Source: Streptomyces sp. NRRL S-455 (GTDB lineage: Bacteria; Actinomycetota; Actinomycetes; Streptomycetales; Streptomycetaceae). Taken from it: DNA of 64,000 nucleotides. Below the pieces are notes generated by a model that saw only the letters and a program-made list of their open reading frames with translations, made no database searches and was not told the origin of the DNA. A program made the position numbers and the translations under genes. The stretch lies in the NCBI RefSeq assembly GCF_000717875.1, contig NZ_JOCT01000024.1:62001-126000 (forward strand), read 5' to 3'. Below, piece after piece: positions 14,467 to 22,651 of this stretch (within the stretch, counting starts at the first letter, position 1; each line of letters opens with the position of its first letter).

Positions 14467-16488
14467 ATGGCCACCGAGCTGGCGCAGGGGCAGAACTGCC
14501 GGTTGCCCGGACCGCGGCTTGAGATACGGCTGTCCGCCGGTCATCCGGTGATCGCGGGTGCCACGCTGTCCGACGAGGACGGCCGGGTGCCGGGTCCCGA
14601 GTGGGTGGCACACCCGGGCTCGCCGATCGTCCCCGGCCTGGAGGCGCCGCGGCGGGCCGCCGCGCAACACCGGCTGGCCGTCGACCTCGGCGCGATGCCG
14701 GAGCCGGTGTGCCGTGTCAACGTGCTGATCGCGTTGCTCCACGGCATCGGCGGCCCGGAGCGCTTCGGCGGCTTGCCCGCCCCCTACGTCGCGGTCGCCG
14801 GCCTCGACGGCACGGAGATCGCCGGTTACACCATCACCGGCCTGGACACCGAGTCGGCGGTCGTCGCCCTGGAGCTCTACCGCAGGCAGGGTGCCTGGAA
14901 GGTGCGGGCGGTCGGCCAGGGCTACGCGGGCGGCCTCGCCGAGCTCCTCACCGACCAGGGCCTGCCGCAGGCCCGGGAACTCGCGGGCACCATCAACGAG
15001 GCGGTGGCCGAGGGGATGCCACGCCCGGTGCAGGCGCCCCCGCCCCTTTCGGCGGAGGGCGACCGCTCCCGCCGGGCGGCGGCCCCGGCCTTCGGACCGG
15101 ACCAGGGCCGCACGGCTCCCCAGGACGACTCCCCGATGCCCCCGAACGGCGGGCAGACACCAGGTGGGCCGGGGCAGCCCGCACCGCAGCCGCCGGCGTA
15201 CCCCGGCGGCACGCCGGACCCGTCCGCCGCCCCCCGGCCCACCGCCGCGAGTGGCGGCCCGATCGACTACAGCCACCCGCGCCGTCAGAACGCCGCCCCG
15301 CCCACACCTCCGCCGACCGCACCCCCGGCCGCTCCCGGGCAGCCCCGAACGCCCATCGCGGGTGATGCGACCGGCTGGTCCATGGACGAGCGGCTCTACA
15401 ACCAGGTGTGGGGCATGTTCGAGGACCTCGCCCGCACCACCGCCGCCTACCGCGGTGCCGTGGACTTCGCCGACTCACGCAGGGACAAGGAGCTGGAACA
15501 GCTCCTGTCCGACCCGCGCAGCCGGATCGGCGGGCAGGGCGACGCCGCCCGCGAGGCGGCCCGTGCCCGGCACGCCCAGCTCGTGGCCCAGGCCAGGGAG
15601 GCCTTCGACCGGGACCTCGCCCAGCTCACGGCCGAGGCCGAGGTCGTCGAACCGGCCCTGCCACCGGCGTACGCCCGCTGGGACAGTCCCGTGTGGCACG
15701 CCTACCGCGTACCGACGGAGATACCCATGGCCGTGCGCCTGGGCAACCTCCATCTGCCCGAGGCCGACCCGATCCGGATCCCGATGCTGGCCCGGCTGCC
15801 GCTGGAGCGCGGTCTGTGGATCGACAGCGGACGAACCGTCGGACGGACCGGGCCGTCCGACGGTTCGTCCGCCGAGGCGCACGCCCTGGGGCGTCTCGCC
15901 ATGGAGGCGGCTGTCGCGCACGCGGCCCGGCTGCTCGCCGTGCATCCGGCGGGCGAGTTCGCCGTCCACGTCATCGACCCGGCCGGTTCCGGAGCAGGGC
16001 CGTTGGCACCCCTCGTGCGGACCGGTGTGCTCGCGGCTCCGCCCGCGCTCGGCGCCGCAGGGGTGGCGGACGTCCTGGCACGGCTCACACAGCGGGTCGA
16101 CCTGGTGCAGATGGCGGTACGGGGAGGCGCCGCCGACTCCCTCCCACCGGGCTTCGACACGTCCCAGCAGGTGCTGATCGTCAACGACTTCCCGCACGGC
16201 TTCGACGACCGGGCCGTGAACCAGCTGCGTTACCTCGCCGACGAGGGCCCCGCTTTCGGTGTTCACCTGATGATCGTGGCCGACCGCGAGGAGTCGTCCG
16301 CGTACGGGCCGTTGCTCGACCCGCTGTGGCGTTCGCTGCTGCGACTGACCCCGGTGGCCGACGACCACCTCGCCGACCCCTGGGTCGGTCATGCCTGGAC
16401 GTACGAACCCCCGCTCGTGCCGCCGGGCAGCCAGGTCCTCCAGCAGGTGCTCACTCAGGTCGCGGCCGCCCGTGCCAAGCACACGTAA
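14467..16488 (+). CDS. TerD-like N-terminus fused to a degenerate FtsK/HerA-like domain
   Basis: The 673-residue protein has three parts. Residues 1-185 form a TerD-related sandwich that has lost most acidic calcium ligands (RLEIRLSAG, ITGLDTESAVVALELYRRQG). Residues about 186-300 are a Pro/Gly-rich linker. Residues about 300-673 start with a coiled helical stretch and then resemble an FtsK/HerA-type NTPase core: strand-like segments IPMLARLPLERGLWID, AVHVIDPAG, VLIVNDFPHG and VHLMIVADRE appear in order. Where the P-loop GxxGxGKS should be there is only SGRTVGRTGPSDGSS, so ATP binding is doubtful. That segment is encoded by a perfect 20-bp inverted repeat. It probably serves as a scaffold for the TerD/TerC module. 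The fold call is inference. Confidence 0.65.
   Translation: MATELAQGQNCRLPGPRLEIRLSAGHPVIAGATLSDEDGRVPGPEWVAHPGSPIVPGLEAPRRAAAQHRLAVDLGAMPEPVCRVNVLIALLHGIGGPERFGGLPAPYVAVAGLDGTEIAGYTITGLDTESAVVALELYRRQGAWKVRAVGQGYAGGLAELLTDQGLPQARELAGTINEAVAEGMPRPVQAPPPLSAEGDRSRRAAAPAFGPDQGRTAPQDDSPMPPNGGQTPGGPGQPAPQPPAYPGGTPDPSAAPRPTAASGGPIDYSHPRRQNAAPPTPPPTAPPAAPGQPRTPIAGDATGWSMDERLYNQVWGMFEDLARTTAAYRGAVDFADSRRDKELEQLLSDPRSRIGGQGDAAREAARARHAQLVAQAREAFDRDLAQLTAEAEVVEPALPPAYARWDSPVWHAYRVPTEIPMAVRLGNLHLPEADPIRIPMLARLPLERGLWIDSGRTVGRTGPSDGSSAEAHALGRLAMEAAVAHAARLLAVHPAGEFAVHVIDPAGSGAGPLAPLVRTGVLAAPPALGAAGVADVLARLTQRVDLVQMAVRGGAADSLPPGFDTSQQVLIVNDFPHGFDDRAVNQLRYLADEGPAFGVHLMIVADREESSAYGPLLDPLWRSLLRLTPVADDHLADPWVGHAWTYEPPLVPPGSQVLQQVLTQVAAARAKHT
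15827..15872. repeat. Perfect 20-bp inverted repeat (6-nt loop) inside the TerD/FtsK-like gene
   Basis: Arms 15827-15846 and 15853-15872 are exactly complementary with the 6-bp spacer ACCGGG. It lies mid-gene, far from any terminator position, and encodes the stretch that replaces the expected Walker A loop. Flanking codons do not continue the palindrome. Confidence 0.9.
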
Positions 16489-16531
16489 AGCCACCTGACC
16501 TGCGAGTTTGGTCTTTCTTTTGCCAAGGGCT

Positions 16532-16560
16532 TTACCTGTTCTTGGTGATTGCGGTACTGT
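16532..16560 (+). promoter_or_regulatory. Possible sigma-70-type promoter for the terC leader
   Basis: TTACCT at 16532-16537 and TACTGT at 16555-16560 are separated by 17 bp and sit just ahead of the riboswitch. The -35 is a weak match, so this is a candidate only. Confidence 0.4.
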
Positions 16561-16568
16561 TTTCGGCA

Positions 16569-16708
16569 CGGAGGGGAGTACTCCCTGTCTGCTGCGACGT
16601 ACCCGTCAATACGGATCAGGCCAGATCCCGGGGCGTCGGCCCATCCTTGGGTGGAAGAGACCTCCGGCAGCGACGACGCTGACATTTGCCGTTAACGACT
16701 GCCGGAGG
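16569..16708 (+). promoter_or_regulatory. yybP-ykoY (manganese) riboswitch controlling terC
   Basis: The leader contains the two conserved aptamer loop sequences of this class, GGGGAGTA at 16573-16580 and CCGTCAATACG at 16603-16613. Stem P1 forms from CGGAGG (16569-16574) and CCTCCG (16661-16666). The 3' strand of P1 extends as CCTCCGGCAG (16661-16670) and is perfectly complementary over 10 bp to 16699-16708, which contains the terC ribosome-binding site GGAGG. Aptamer folding would free the site and switch translation on, as in known Mn2+-induced members. TerC-family genes are classic partners of this riboswitch. Confidence 0.85.
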
Positions 16709-16712
16709 CGCA

Positions 16713-17714
16713 GTGGATGTTTCCGTGACCCTATGGGTCCTGACGATCGTGGGTCTCGCCGCCCTGATCGCGGTCGACTTCTTCATCGGCCGCAAGCCGC
16801 ACGACGTGTCCATCAAGGAAGCCGGGATCTGGACCATCGTCTGGATCGTTCTCGCCGTGCTCTTCGGGCTCGGTCTGCTCGTGTTCGGAGGCGGCCAGCC
16901 GGCCGGTGAGTTCTTCGCGGGCTTCATCACCGAGAAGTCACTGAGCGTCGACAACCTCTTCGTCTTCGTCCTGATCATGGCGAAGTTCGCGGTGCCGTCG
17001 CAGTACCAGCAGCGGGTGCTGCTGATCGGTGTCCTCATAGCCCTGGTCCTGCGGGCGATCTTCATCGCAGCCGGTGCGGCGATCCTCGCCAGCTTCTCCT
17101 GGGTCTTCTACCTCTTCGGCGCCTTCCTGATCTGGACCGCCTGGAAGCTCATCCAGGAGGCCCGCGCTGACGAGGAGGACGAGGAGTACGAGGAGAACAA
17201 GCTGCTCAAGGCCGCCGAGCGCCGCTTCGGTGTGGCCGACCGCTACCACGGCACCAAGCTGTGGATCGAGCAGAACGGCAAGCGGGTCATGACCCCGATG
17301 CTGGTCGTGATGCTCGCGATCGGCACGACGGACGTGCTGTTCGCCCTCGACTCCATCCCGGCGATCTTCGGCCTGACCCAGGACCCGTACATCGTCTTCA
17401 CGGCCAACGCGTTCGCCCTGATGGGTCTGCGTCAGCTGTACTTCCTCATCGGCGGCCTGCTGAAGAAGCTGGTCCACCTCAGCTACGGCCTGTCGATCAT
17501 CCTGGGCTTCATCGGCGTGAAGCTGGTGCTGCACGCCCTGCACGAGTCCGGGGTGCACGTCCCCGAGATCAGCATTCCGGTCTCGCTCGGCGTGATCTGC
17601 TCCGTCCTGATCGTCACCACGATCACCAGCCTGCGGGCTTCCAAGAAGCAGGCGGCGGCCGAGGCCGCGCAGGGGCAGAGCGGAAGCGCTCCGAAGGACA
17701 GCATCGACGTCTGA
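16713..17714 (+). CDS. terC: TerC-family integral membrane metal exporter
   Basis: A 333-residue polytopic protein with about nine hydrophobic helices and conserved acidic residues within helices (AVDFFIGRK near 20; EKSLSVDNLFVF near 75; FALDSIPAIFG near 214). TerC proteins (including Alx/MeeY) export manganese and are linked to tellurite resistance and metalation of secreted proteins. A charged loop EEDEEYEENK near 155 faces the cytosol. The GTG at 16713 is taken because GGAGG lies four bases upstream and this site is the target of the riboswitch; the longer frame from 16686 would run through the regulatory pairing. It is followed by a strong terminator. It may be transcribed separately from the terD operon, from a promoter in the 224-bp gap. 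Confidence 0.93.
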   Translation: MDVSVTLWVLTIVGLAALIAVDFFIGRKPHDVSIKEAGIWTIVWIVLAVLFGLGLLVFGGGQPAGEFFAGFITEKSLSVDNLFVFVLIMAKFAVPSQYQQRVLLIGVLIALVLRAIFIAAGAAILASFSWVFYLFGAFLIWTAWKLIQEARADEEDEEYEENKLLKAAERRFGVADRYHGTKLWIEQNGKRVMTPMLVVMLAIGTTDVLFALDSIPAIFGLTQDPYIVFTANAFALMGLRQLYFLIGGLLKKLVHLSYGLSIILGFIGVKLVLHALHESGVHVPEISIPVSLGVICSVLIVTTITSLRASKKQAAAEAAQGQSGSAPKDSIDV

Positions 17715-17760
17715 CCGCGGCGCACGAAGGGACAACCCGACCAGCCCCGCGGCCCGGTGA

Positions 17761-17794
17761 GGGGCCCCGCACGACGGACGGAGTGCGGGGCCCC
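17761..17794 (+). terminator. Terminator after terC
   Basis: A perfect 12-bp stem (17761-17772 with 17783-17794) with a 10-nt loop, 46 bp after the terC stop. The 150 bp beyond it (to 17948) hold no gene I can recognise; one short frame ending at 17959 looks protein-like but has no start or homology I know. Confidence 0.85.
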
Positions 17795-17948
17795 TGCCCG
17801 TCTGCGACGATCAGCGCATGATCATGGCCCGATCGGACCGACCTTCCCGCGGTCGCCCTCGCGTCCGTGCGGCTCTCCGGCCCGCTGGTGCTCGGGCTCA
17901 GCACCACCACCCACATGGTGCTGCTCGCGGCGTGCCCGGAACCGGTGA

Positions 17949-19253
17949 TCAACCCGTAGTCGCCTCCACCGCGGCCACGGGCACCGGACGCGTCTCCGGC
18001 AGCAGTGCGAAGCACCCGAGGCTGAACAGCGCGATCGCCGTCAGATAGGCGGCCACGCCCCAGGGCACCCGCCCGCCCTGCTCGGCCAGCGCCGTCGCCA
18101 CGATCGGGGTGAGCGCGCCGCCGATCACCCCGCCGAGGTTGTAGCCGACGGCGGCGCCCGTGCAGCGCACCCGCGGTGCGTACAGCTCCGGCAGATACGC
18201 GGCGATCACGGCGAACATCGTGATGAAGGAGAGCATCGCCCCGAGGAAGCCGAGGAACATGGGCAGCGGCTCGCCGGTGGCGAGGAGCGCGACCATCGGG
18301 AACATCCACAGTGCGGCGGCCGCGCACCCGGCCAGGCACAGGGGGCGCCGGCCGTAACGGTCACCGAGCAGAGCGACCAGCGGCGTGAGCGCGCCCTTCA
18401 CGACCACCGAGCCCATGATGCAGGTCAGCATGGTGCCGCGGCTCACCCCGAGCCGTTCCGTGCCGTAGGCGAGCGACCAGGTGGTCACCGCGTAGAAGAT
18501 CGCGTAGCCGATCGCGAGCGCCCCGCCGGTGAGCAGGAGGAGTCGCCAGTGGTCACGCACGACCTCGGCGAGCGGCACGCGCGCGTGGTCTTCGAGCTCG
18601 AGGAATCCGGGGCTTTCGGTGAGTGAGGAGCGCAGCCACAGTCCCACGACGGCCAGCACCCCGGCCGCCCAGAACGGCACCCGCCACCCCCACGCGGCGA
18701 ACTGCGCCTCGGACAGCGTCGCCGACAGCCCCAGCACCACACCGTTGGCGAGCAGGAACCCCAGCGCGGGACCGACCTGCGGGAAGCTCGACCACAGCCC
18801 ACGCCGCCCGGCGGGCGCGTGCTCCACCGTCAGCAGCACCGCGCCGCCCCACTCCCCACCGAGCCCGAGCCCCTGGAGGAAGCGCAGGACCAGGAGCAGC
18901 AGGGGGGCGGCCACACCGATCGTGTCGTACGTCGGCACACAGCCCACCGCGACCGTGGAGGCACCGGTGAGCAGCAGCGATGCGACCAGGACCGGCCGCC
19001 GCCCCCGCCGGTCCCCGATGTGCCCGAACAGCACAGACCCCAGCGGCCGTGCCACGAAGCCCACGCCGAAGGTGGCGAAGGCGGCCAGCGTCCCGGCCAC
19101 CGGCGAGAAGGTCGGGAAGAACAGCGGCCCCAGGATCAGGGCCGCGGCGGTCCCGTAGACGAAGAAGTCGTAGAACTCGATGGCCGTGCCGGCGAGCGAG
19201 GCCGCCGCCAGGCGCGGCATGGAGGGTGCCCTTACGGTGCGTACGTCGTGCAT
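17949..19253 (-). CDS. MFS transporter, metabolite:H+ symporter (MHS) type
   Basis: The 434-residue protein has 12 predicted transmembrane helices and the MHS-subfamily signatures: [13 protein letters not shown] near residue 22, [11 protein letters not shown] near 77 (loop 2-3 motif), [14 protein letters not shown] near 123, and a second GDRYGRRP loop near 300. Relatives take up small organic acids or osmolytes such as alpha-ketoglutarate, citrate, shikimate or proline/betaine. The neighbouring aroQ invites shikimate-type substrates, but nothing in the sequence proves that. ATG at 19253 lacks a good ribosome-binding site; an internal ATG at 19220 preceded by AGGG is an alternative. Confidence 0.88.
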   Translation of the reverse strand: MHDVRTVRAPSMPRLAAASLAGTAIEFYDFFVYGTAAALILGPLFFPTFSPVAGTLAAFATFGVGFVARPLGSVLFGHIGDRRGRRPVLVASLLLTGASTVAVGCVPTYDTIGVAAPLLLLVLRFLQGLGLGGEWGGAVLLTVEHAPAGRRGLWSSFPQVGPALGFLLANGVVLGLSATLSEAQFAAWGWRVPFWAAGVLAVVGLWLRSSLTESPGFLELEDHARVPLAEVVRDHWRLLLLTGGALAIGYAIFYAVTTWSLAYGTERLGVSRGTMLTCIMGSVVVKGALTPLVALLGDRYGRRPLCLAGCAAAALWMFPMVALLATGEPLPMFLGFLGAMLSFITMFAVIAAYLPELYAPRVRCTGAAVGYNLGGVIGGALTPIVATALAEQGGRVPWGVAAYLTAIALFSLGCFALLPETRPVPVAAVEATTG

Positions 19254-19490
19254 GCCGCGTCAACTACCCACCGTGACGGCGAGTTACGGGGGCGCGCGGG
19301 GGCCCGGGGGCCCTCAGCACGTGACGGTGATGCGCCGGGCCGGACCATCGACCCGCACGACGCCCCGGTAGGGAATCTACGGCCGCGGATCGGTGTGCCC
19401 GGCTCGGCGTCCCTTCGGCGCACCGTGATAAACCGGGGTGCGAGCGGCGGCCCTGCCGCGGGCCGCTCGACCGAACGGACCGGAGGAACC

Positions 19491-19964
19491 GTGCCCCGCA
19501 GCCTGGCCAACGCCCCGATCATGATCCTCAACGGCCCCAACCTGAATCTGCTCGGCCAGCGTCAGCCGGAGATCTACGGCTCCGACACCCTGGACGACGT
19601 CGAGGCGCTGTGCGCCAAGGCGGCGGCCGCGCACGGCGGCACGGTCGACTTCCGCCAGTCCAACCACGAGGGGGAGTTGGTGGACTGGATCCACGAGGCG
19701 CGGCTGAACCACTGCGGGATCGTGATCAACCCGGGTGCCTACTCGCACACCTCCGTCGCCCTCCTGGATGCCCTCAACACCTGCGACGGCATGCCGGTAC
19801 TAGAGGTCCACATCTCCAACATCCACCGGCGCGAGTCGTTCCGGCACCACTCCTACGTCTCTCTGCGTGCCGACGGGGTCATCGCCGGGTGCGGGGTGCA
19901 GGGGTACGTGTTCGGCGTGGAGCGCGTCGCGGCACTCGCGAAGGCGGGCCAGGCACAGGCGTAG
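19491..19964 (+). CDS. aroQ: 3-dehydroquinate dehydratase, type II
   Basis: The 157-residue enzyme matches Aro[20 protein letters not shown] at the N-terminus (flexible lid with catalytic Arg and Tyr), [30 protein letters not shown], and [18 protein letters not shown] with the catalytic His. It forms dodecamers and converts 3-dehydroquinate to 3-dehydroshikimate, in aromatic amino-acid synthesis or quinate catabolism. GTG is the start, preceded by GGAGG. It is transcribed alone, divergently from the MHS transporter, and ends at a strong hairpin. Confidence 0.96.
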   Translation: MPRSLANAPIMILNGPNLNLLGQRQPEIYGSDTLDDVEALCAKAAAAHGGTVDFRQSNHEGELVDWIHEARLNHCGIVINPGAYSHTSVALLDALNTCDGMPVLEVHISNIHRRESFRHHSYVSLRADGVIAGCGVQGYVFGVERVAALAKAGQAQA

Positions 19965-19986
19965 GCAGGACACACCTCGCAGGCCG

Positions 19987-20027
19987 GGGCCGCCGGCCGA
20001 GGGCGGGGATCGACAGGCCGGCGGCCC
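19987..20027 (+). terminator. Terminator after aroQ
   Basis: A perfect 12-bp G+C stem (19987-19998 with 20016-20027) begins 22 bp after the aroQ stop. Confidence 0.8.
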
Positions 20028-20185
20028 ATCCGCACAGGAGCCGTCATCCTGCGCGGGGCTGCTACCAGTTGACCGCTCAACCAGAAAAGAGGGGAGCGTA
20101 CGTGCGACACCGGCGCGTGTGAACGATTCACACGGGGCGCGTGCGCGGCTCACCCCTCAGGCGCTCCCGCGCCCCGCGTAGCCGT

Positions 20186-20374
20186 TCACCACCCGCGCGC
20201 GTGCCACTCCGGCAGTTGCGGACGCTCCGCGCCCAGCGTCGTGTCGTCGCCGTGCCCCGGGTAGATCCACGTCTCGTCCGGGAGGACGTCGAAGATCTTG
20301 GTCTCCACGTCGTGGAGGAGACTGGCGAACGCCTTGGGGTCCTGGTGGGTGTTGCCCACACCGCCGGGGAACAC
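20186..20374 (-). pseudogene. C-terminal remnant of an MBL-fold hydrolase
   Basis: About 62 codons remain. They encode FPGGVGNTHQDPKAF, then KIFDVLPDETWIYPGHGDDT and the family-typical end PEWHARGW. The same C-terminal block is present in the intact gene at 24842-25495, where it reads LFPGGPGRT and ETWIYPGHGNDT. Everything before the GD-x-LFPGG motif, including the HxHxDH metal site, is missing. Upstream sequence is unrelated and short of start signals. The two copies differ too much to be a recent duplication, so this is an old truncated paralogue left at the edge of a rearranged region. Confidence 0.85.
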
Positions 20375-20494
20375 CACAGCACGCGCCAACACACGAGGTC
20401 ACGGCGGCGCGTAAACCTACGGGCCGTGCCTTCGCGGCGTCGAAGTGGGCCGACCGCATCAGATGCCTGTGCAATGAGGCCGGCCGTGCCCTTC

Positions 20495-21118
20495 TCAGCG
20501 GTGGCGCGGGCGAGGCAGCAAGGCGAACGCGCTCTCCGCAATCGAGGTCAGGCGGGCGGGACTGTGGCCGTACGCGCCTACGACATCGGTCCCGCGGATG
20601 ATGGTCAGCAGAAGGTAGGCAAGGTCGTCGGGATCCGCGTCGGGGTCGATGTCGCCGTTGCGCTGCGCCGCTCGCACACACTCGGCCACCGCCGTCGCGA
20701 GCACGGAGAAGCAGTCGTTGGCCAGGCGTTTCACCTCGGAGTCGGAGGCGCCGATCTCCAGGGCCATCTTGGCGGCGAAGCAGGCCGCCGCCGCCCGGTC
20801 AGGGGCGGGGGGTACGTCGGCGGCGAGTGGCACCCCGTGGACGGCGCGGAGCAAGTACGCGTGCAGTCGTTCCAGGGCACCCTCGTCCGGTCCGGCGAGC
20901 GCTTTCGGCGCAAACTGCCCCAGCCGGGCGAAGTAGCCGGCCATCGCCTGCAGCAGCACGCCGTGCTTGCCGTCGAACGCGGCATAGAGGCTGCCGCGGC
21001 CCAGGCCGGTGGCGGCGCTGATGTCGTCGACGCTCGTGCCGTTGTAGCCCGAGGCGCGGAACTGCCGCTCGGCGGCATGCAGGACGTGGTCGCGGTCGAA
21101 GCTTCGTGGTCTCGCCAT
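20495..21118 (-). CDS. TetR-family transcriptional repressor
   Basis: The 207-residue protein has a canonical N-terminal TetR helix-turn-helix (ARPRSFDRDHVLHAAERQF, then TSVDDISAATGLGRGSLYAAF, residues about 3-55) and a C-terminal ligand domain ending DVVGAYGHSPARL, close to the TetR_C group that regulates MFS efflux genes. ATG at 21118 fits the family start; an upstream extension to 21154 is less likely. It diverges from the oxidoreductase/efflux genes, and an inverted repeat in between (21159-21193) is the likely operator. The ligand is probably a substrate of the exporter at 22652. Confidence 0.9.
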   Translation of the reverse strand: MARPRSFDRDHVLHAAERQFRASGYNGTSVDDISAATGLGRGSLYAAFDGKHGVLLQAMAGYFARLGQFAPKALAGPDEGALERLHAYLLRAVHGVPLAADVPPAPDRAAAACFAAKMALEIGASDSEVKRLANDCFSVLATAVAECVRAAQRNGDIDPDADPDDLAYLLLTIIRGTDVVGAYGHSPARLTSIAESAFALLPRPRHR

Positions 21119-21147
21119 ACACCGAAGGTAAAGCCGACCCGCCGTTA

Positions 21148-21193
21148 TTGACAACCCAGTACAGAACCATCTAGGTTTCTGACTGTTCAGTAC
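21148..21193 (+). promoter_or_regulatory. Promoter with TetR-type operator
   Basis: TTGACA at 21148 and TAGGTT 18 bp downstream form a plausible promoter reading right. Overlapping it are GTACAGAAC (21159-21167) and GTTCAGTAC (21185-21193), an inverted repeat with one mismatch. CAGTACA is also directly repeated 31 bp apart. The site lies between the divergent tetR and the oxidoreductase/MFS genes. Confidence 0.6.
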
Positions 21194-21254
21194 ACAATCA
21201 TCCTGAGCTCACCGGACAGGGTGTGTGTACGCCTGGCGCGATGGAGAGCAACCC

Positions 21255-21469
21255 ATGCCTTTGCGCTCCTCCGCGCCGCCCAACGTTGCGACGCCTTCCA
21301 GGCTGGCAAGGCCCGGTCTGACCCTCGCGATCCTGGCGACGGCGAGTTCCATCGCCGGACTGGATCTGTACATCACGAACGTCGGGCTGTCCTCGGCGCG
21401 GGGCACTTCCTGCACCTCGAACAGCCCAAGTCGGTCGCCGACCACATCCTCGGCTTTCTGAACAGCTGA
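21255..21469 (+). pseudogene. Scar joining an MFS N-terminus to an alpha/beta-hydrolase C-terminus
   Basis: From the ATG at 21255, frame one encodes the start and first membrane helix of an MFS protein (LARPGLTLAILATASSIAG, then LDLYITNVGLSS). From about 21398 a different frame encodes GHFLHLEQPKSVADHILGFL and stops at 21469, the typical end of an alpha/beta hydrolase with its catalytic GH. The two fragments are fused out of frame, as expected after an internal deletion that removed most of both genes. A GGAGAG precedes the ATG, so a short chimeric peptide may still be made. Confidence 0.8.
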
Positions 21470-21510
21470 CCCCCCTCCAACCACCCAGAACTCGAAGGGT
21501 TGACCGAACC

Positions 21511-22557
21511 ATGACTGATAAGGAAAGGCAGGAGGCCATGGCTGTGGCGACTCCTCCGTACGCGAGCGACGCACTGGCCGAGGGGACCGTCGACGCGGTG
21601 GTGATCGGCGGGGGCGCCGCAGGGCTGAACGGTGCCCTGATCCTCGCCCGCTCCCGCCGCTCGGTCGTCGTGATCGACAGCGGCTCCCCGCGCAACGCGC
21701 CCGCGGAGGCCGTGCACGGCTTCATCGTCTTGGACGGCACCCCGCCGTCCGAGATCCTTCGATGGGGCCGGGAGCAGGTGCGCCAGTACGGCGGACGCGT
21801 CGTGTTCGGCGAGGTGGTCTCGGCCGAGTCCGCCGCCCCGTCGGCGGACGGGGACCTGCGGTTCACCGTCACCCTGGCCGACGGCCGCAGCATCACCGCT
21901 CGCCGCATCCTTGTGGCCACCGGCCTCACGGATGTGCTGCCGGAGGTGCCTGGGCTCGCCGAGCACTGGGGGCACAGTGTGGTGCACTGCCCGTACTGCC
22001 ACGGCTGGGAGGTGCGCGATGAGCCCATCGGCATCCTGGCCACCGGCCCGGCCTCCATCGGCCACGCGTTTTTGTTCCGTCAGCTGACCGAGGACCTGAT
22101 CTACTTCACCCACGGCACTGACCTGGATGAGGACAGCCGCGCCCGCTTCGCCGCCCGCGGCATCCGCGTCATCGACACCCCGGTCACCGAGGTCGTCAAC
22201 GACGAGGGCGGTGCCCTCGCCGGGGTGCGCCTGGCCGACGGCCAGGTCGTCGCCCGCCGCGTCCTCGCAGTCGCCGCGCCGATGCAGGCCCGCACCCGGG
22301 GCCTGGAAGGTCTGGGCCTGCCGGTGCAGGGCCTGCCGAACATGGGCCGCGGTTTCGCCTCCGGCACGGCCGGCACCACCGGGGTGCCGGGCGTGTGGGT
22401 GGCCGGCAACGCCACCGATCTGGTCGCCCAGGTCGGGGCCTCCGCAGCGGCCGGCGCACTGGCCGGGGCCGACATCAACAGGATGCTGGCCACCGCGGAC
22501 ACCGACGCGGCCCTCCAGGGGATCGCCGAGGGAAGCCCACAAGGGGCCACAGGATGA
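21511..22557 (+). CDS. FAD/NAD(P)-dependent pyridine nucleotide-disulfide oxidoreductase (TrxR-like)
   Basis: The 348-residue protein has an FAD-binding GGGAAG loop at 33-38, a redox CPYC at 160-163 within CPYCHGWE, and a second C-terminal FAD motif GVWVAGNATDL. It lacks a typical thioredoxin-reductase length and belongs to the CxxCHG(Y/W)E group that includes dithiol oxidases of dithiolopyrrolone and epidithiodiketopiperazine self-resistance (HlmI, GliT) as well as uncharacterised reductases. Situated between a TetR repressor and a DHA2 exporter, it may modify the exported compound or protect against it. ATG at 21511 is used; AGGAGG at 21530-21535 could instead serve a GTG at 21544. Substrate unknown. 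Confidence 0.85.
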   Translation: MTDKERQEAMAVATPPYASDALAEGTVDAVVIGGGAAGLNGALILARSRRSVVVIDSGSPRNAPAEAVHGFIVLDGTPPSEILRWGREQVRQYGGRVVFGEVVSAESAAPSADGDLRFTVTLADGRSITARRILVATGLTDVLPEVPGLAEHWGHSVVHCPYCHGWEVRDEPIGILATGPASIGHAFLFRQLTEDLIYFTHGTDLDEDSRARFAARGIRVIDTPVTEVVNDEGGALAGVRLADGQVVARRVLAVAAPMQARTRGLEGLGLPVQGLPNMGRGFASGTAGTTGVPGVWVAGNATDLVAQVGASAAAGALAGADINRMLATADTDAALQGIAEGSPQGATG

Positions 22558-22651
22558 TCTTGAAGCCCGGAGATCTCAGCCCGTCGCCCGCTCGCCTCAC
22601 GGGCAATCAAGTGCTTCCGCTCGTCCGCCCCGTCCCCCTCAGGAGCTACTG

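Noticed and set aside
17800..17959. Short protein-like frame between terC and the MHS transporter
   Set aside because: No start codon, ribosome-binding site or recognisable family; too short to call even a pseudogene.
20102..20122. Six-codon GTG ORF behind a strong Shine-Dalgarno
   Set aside because: Too short to support as a gene and the downstream DNA holds only the MBL remnant in the other direction. It could be a leader peptide, but nothing follows it.
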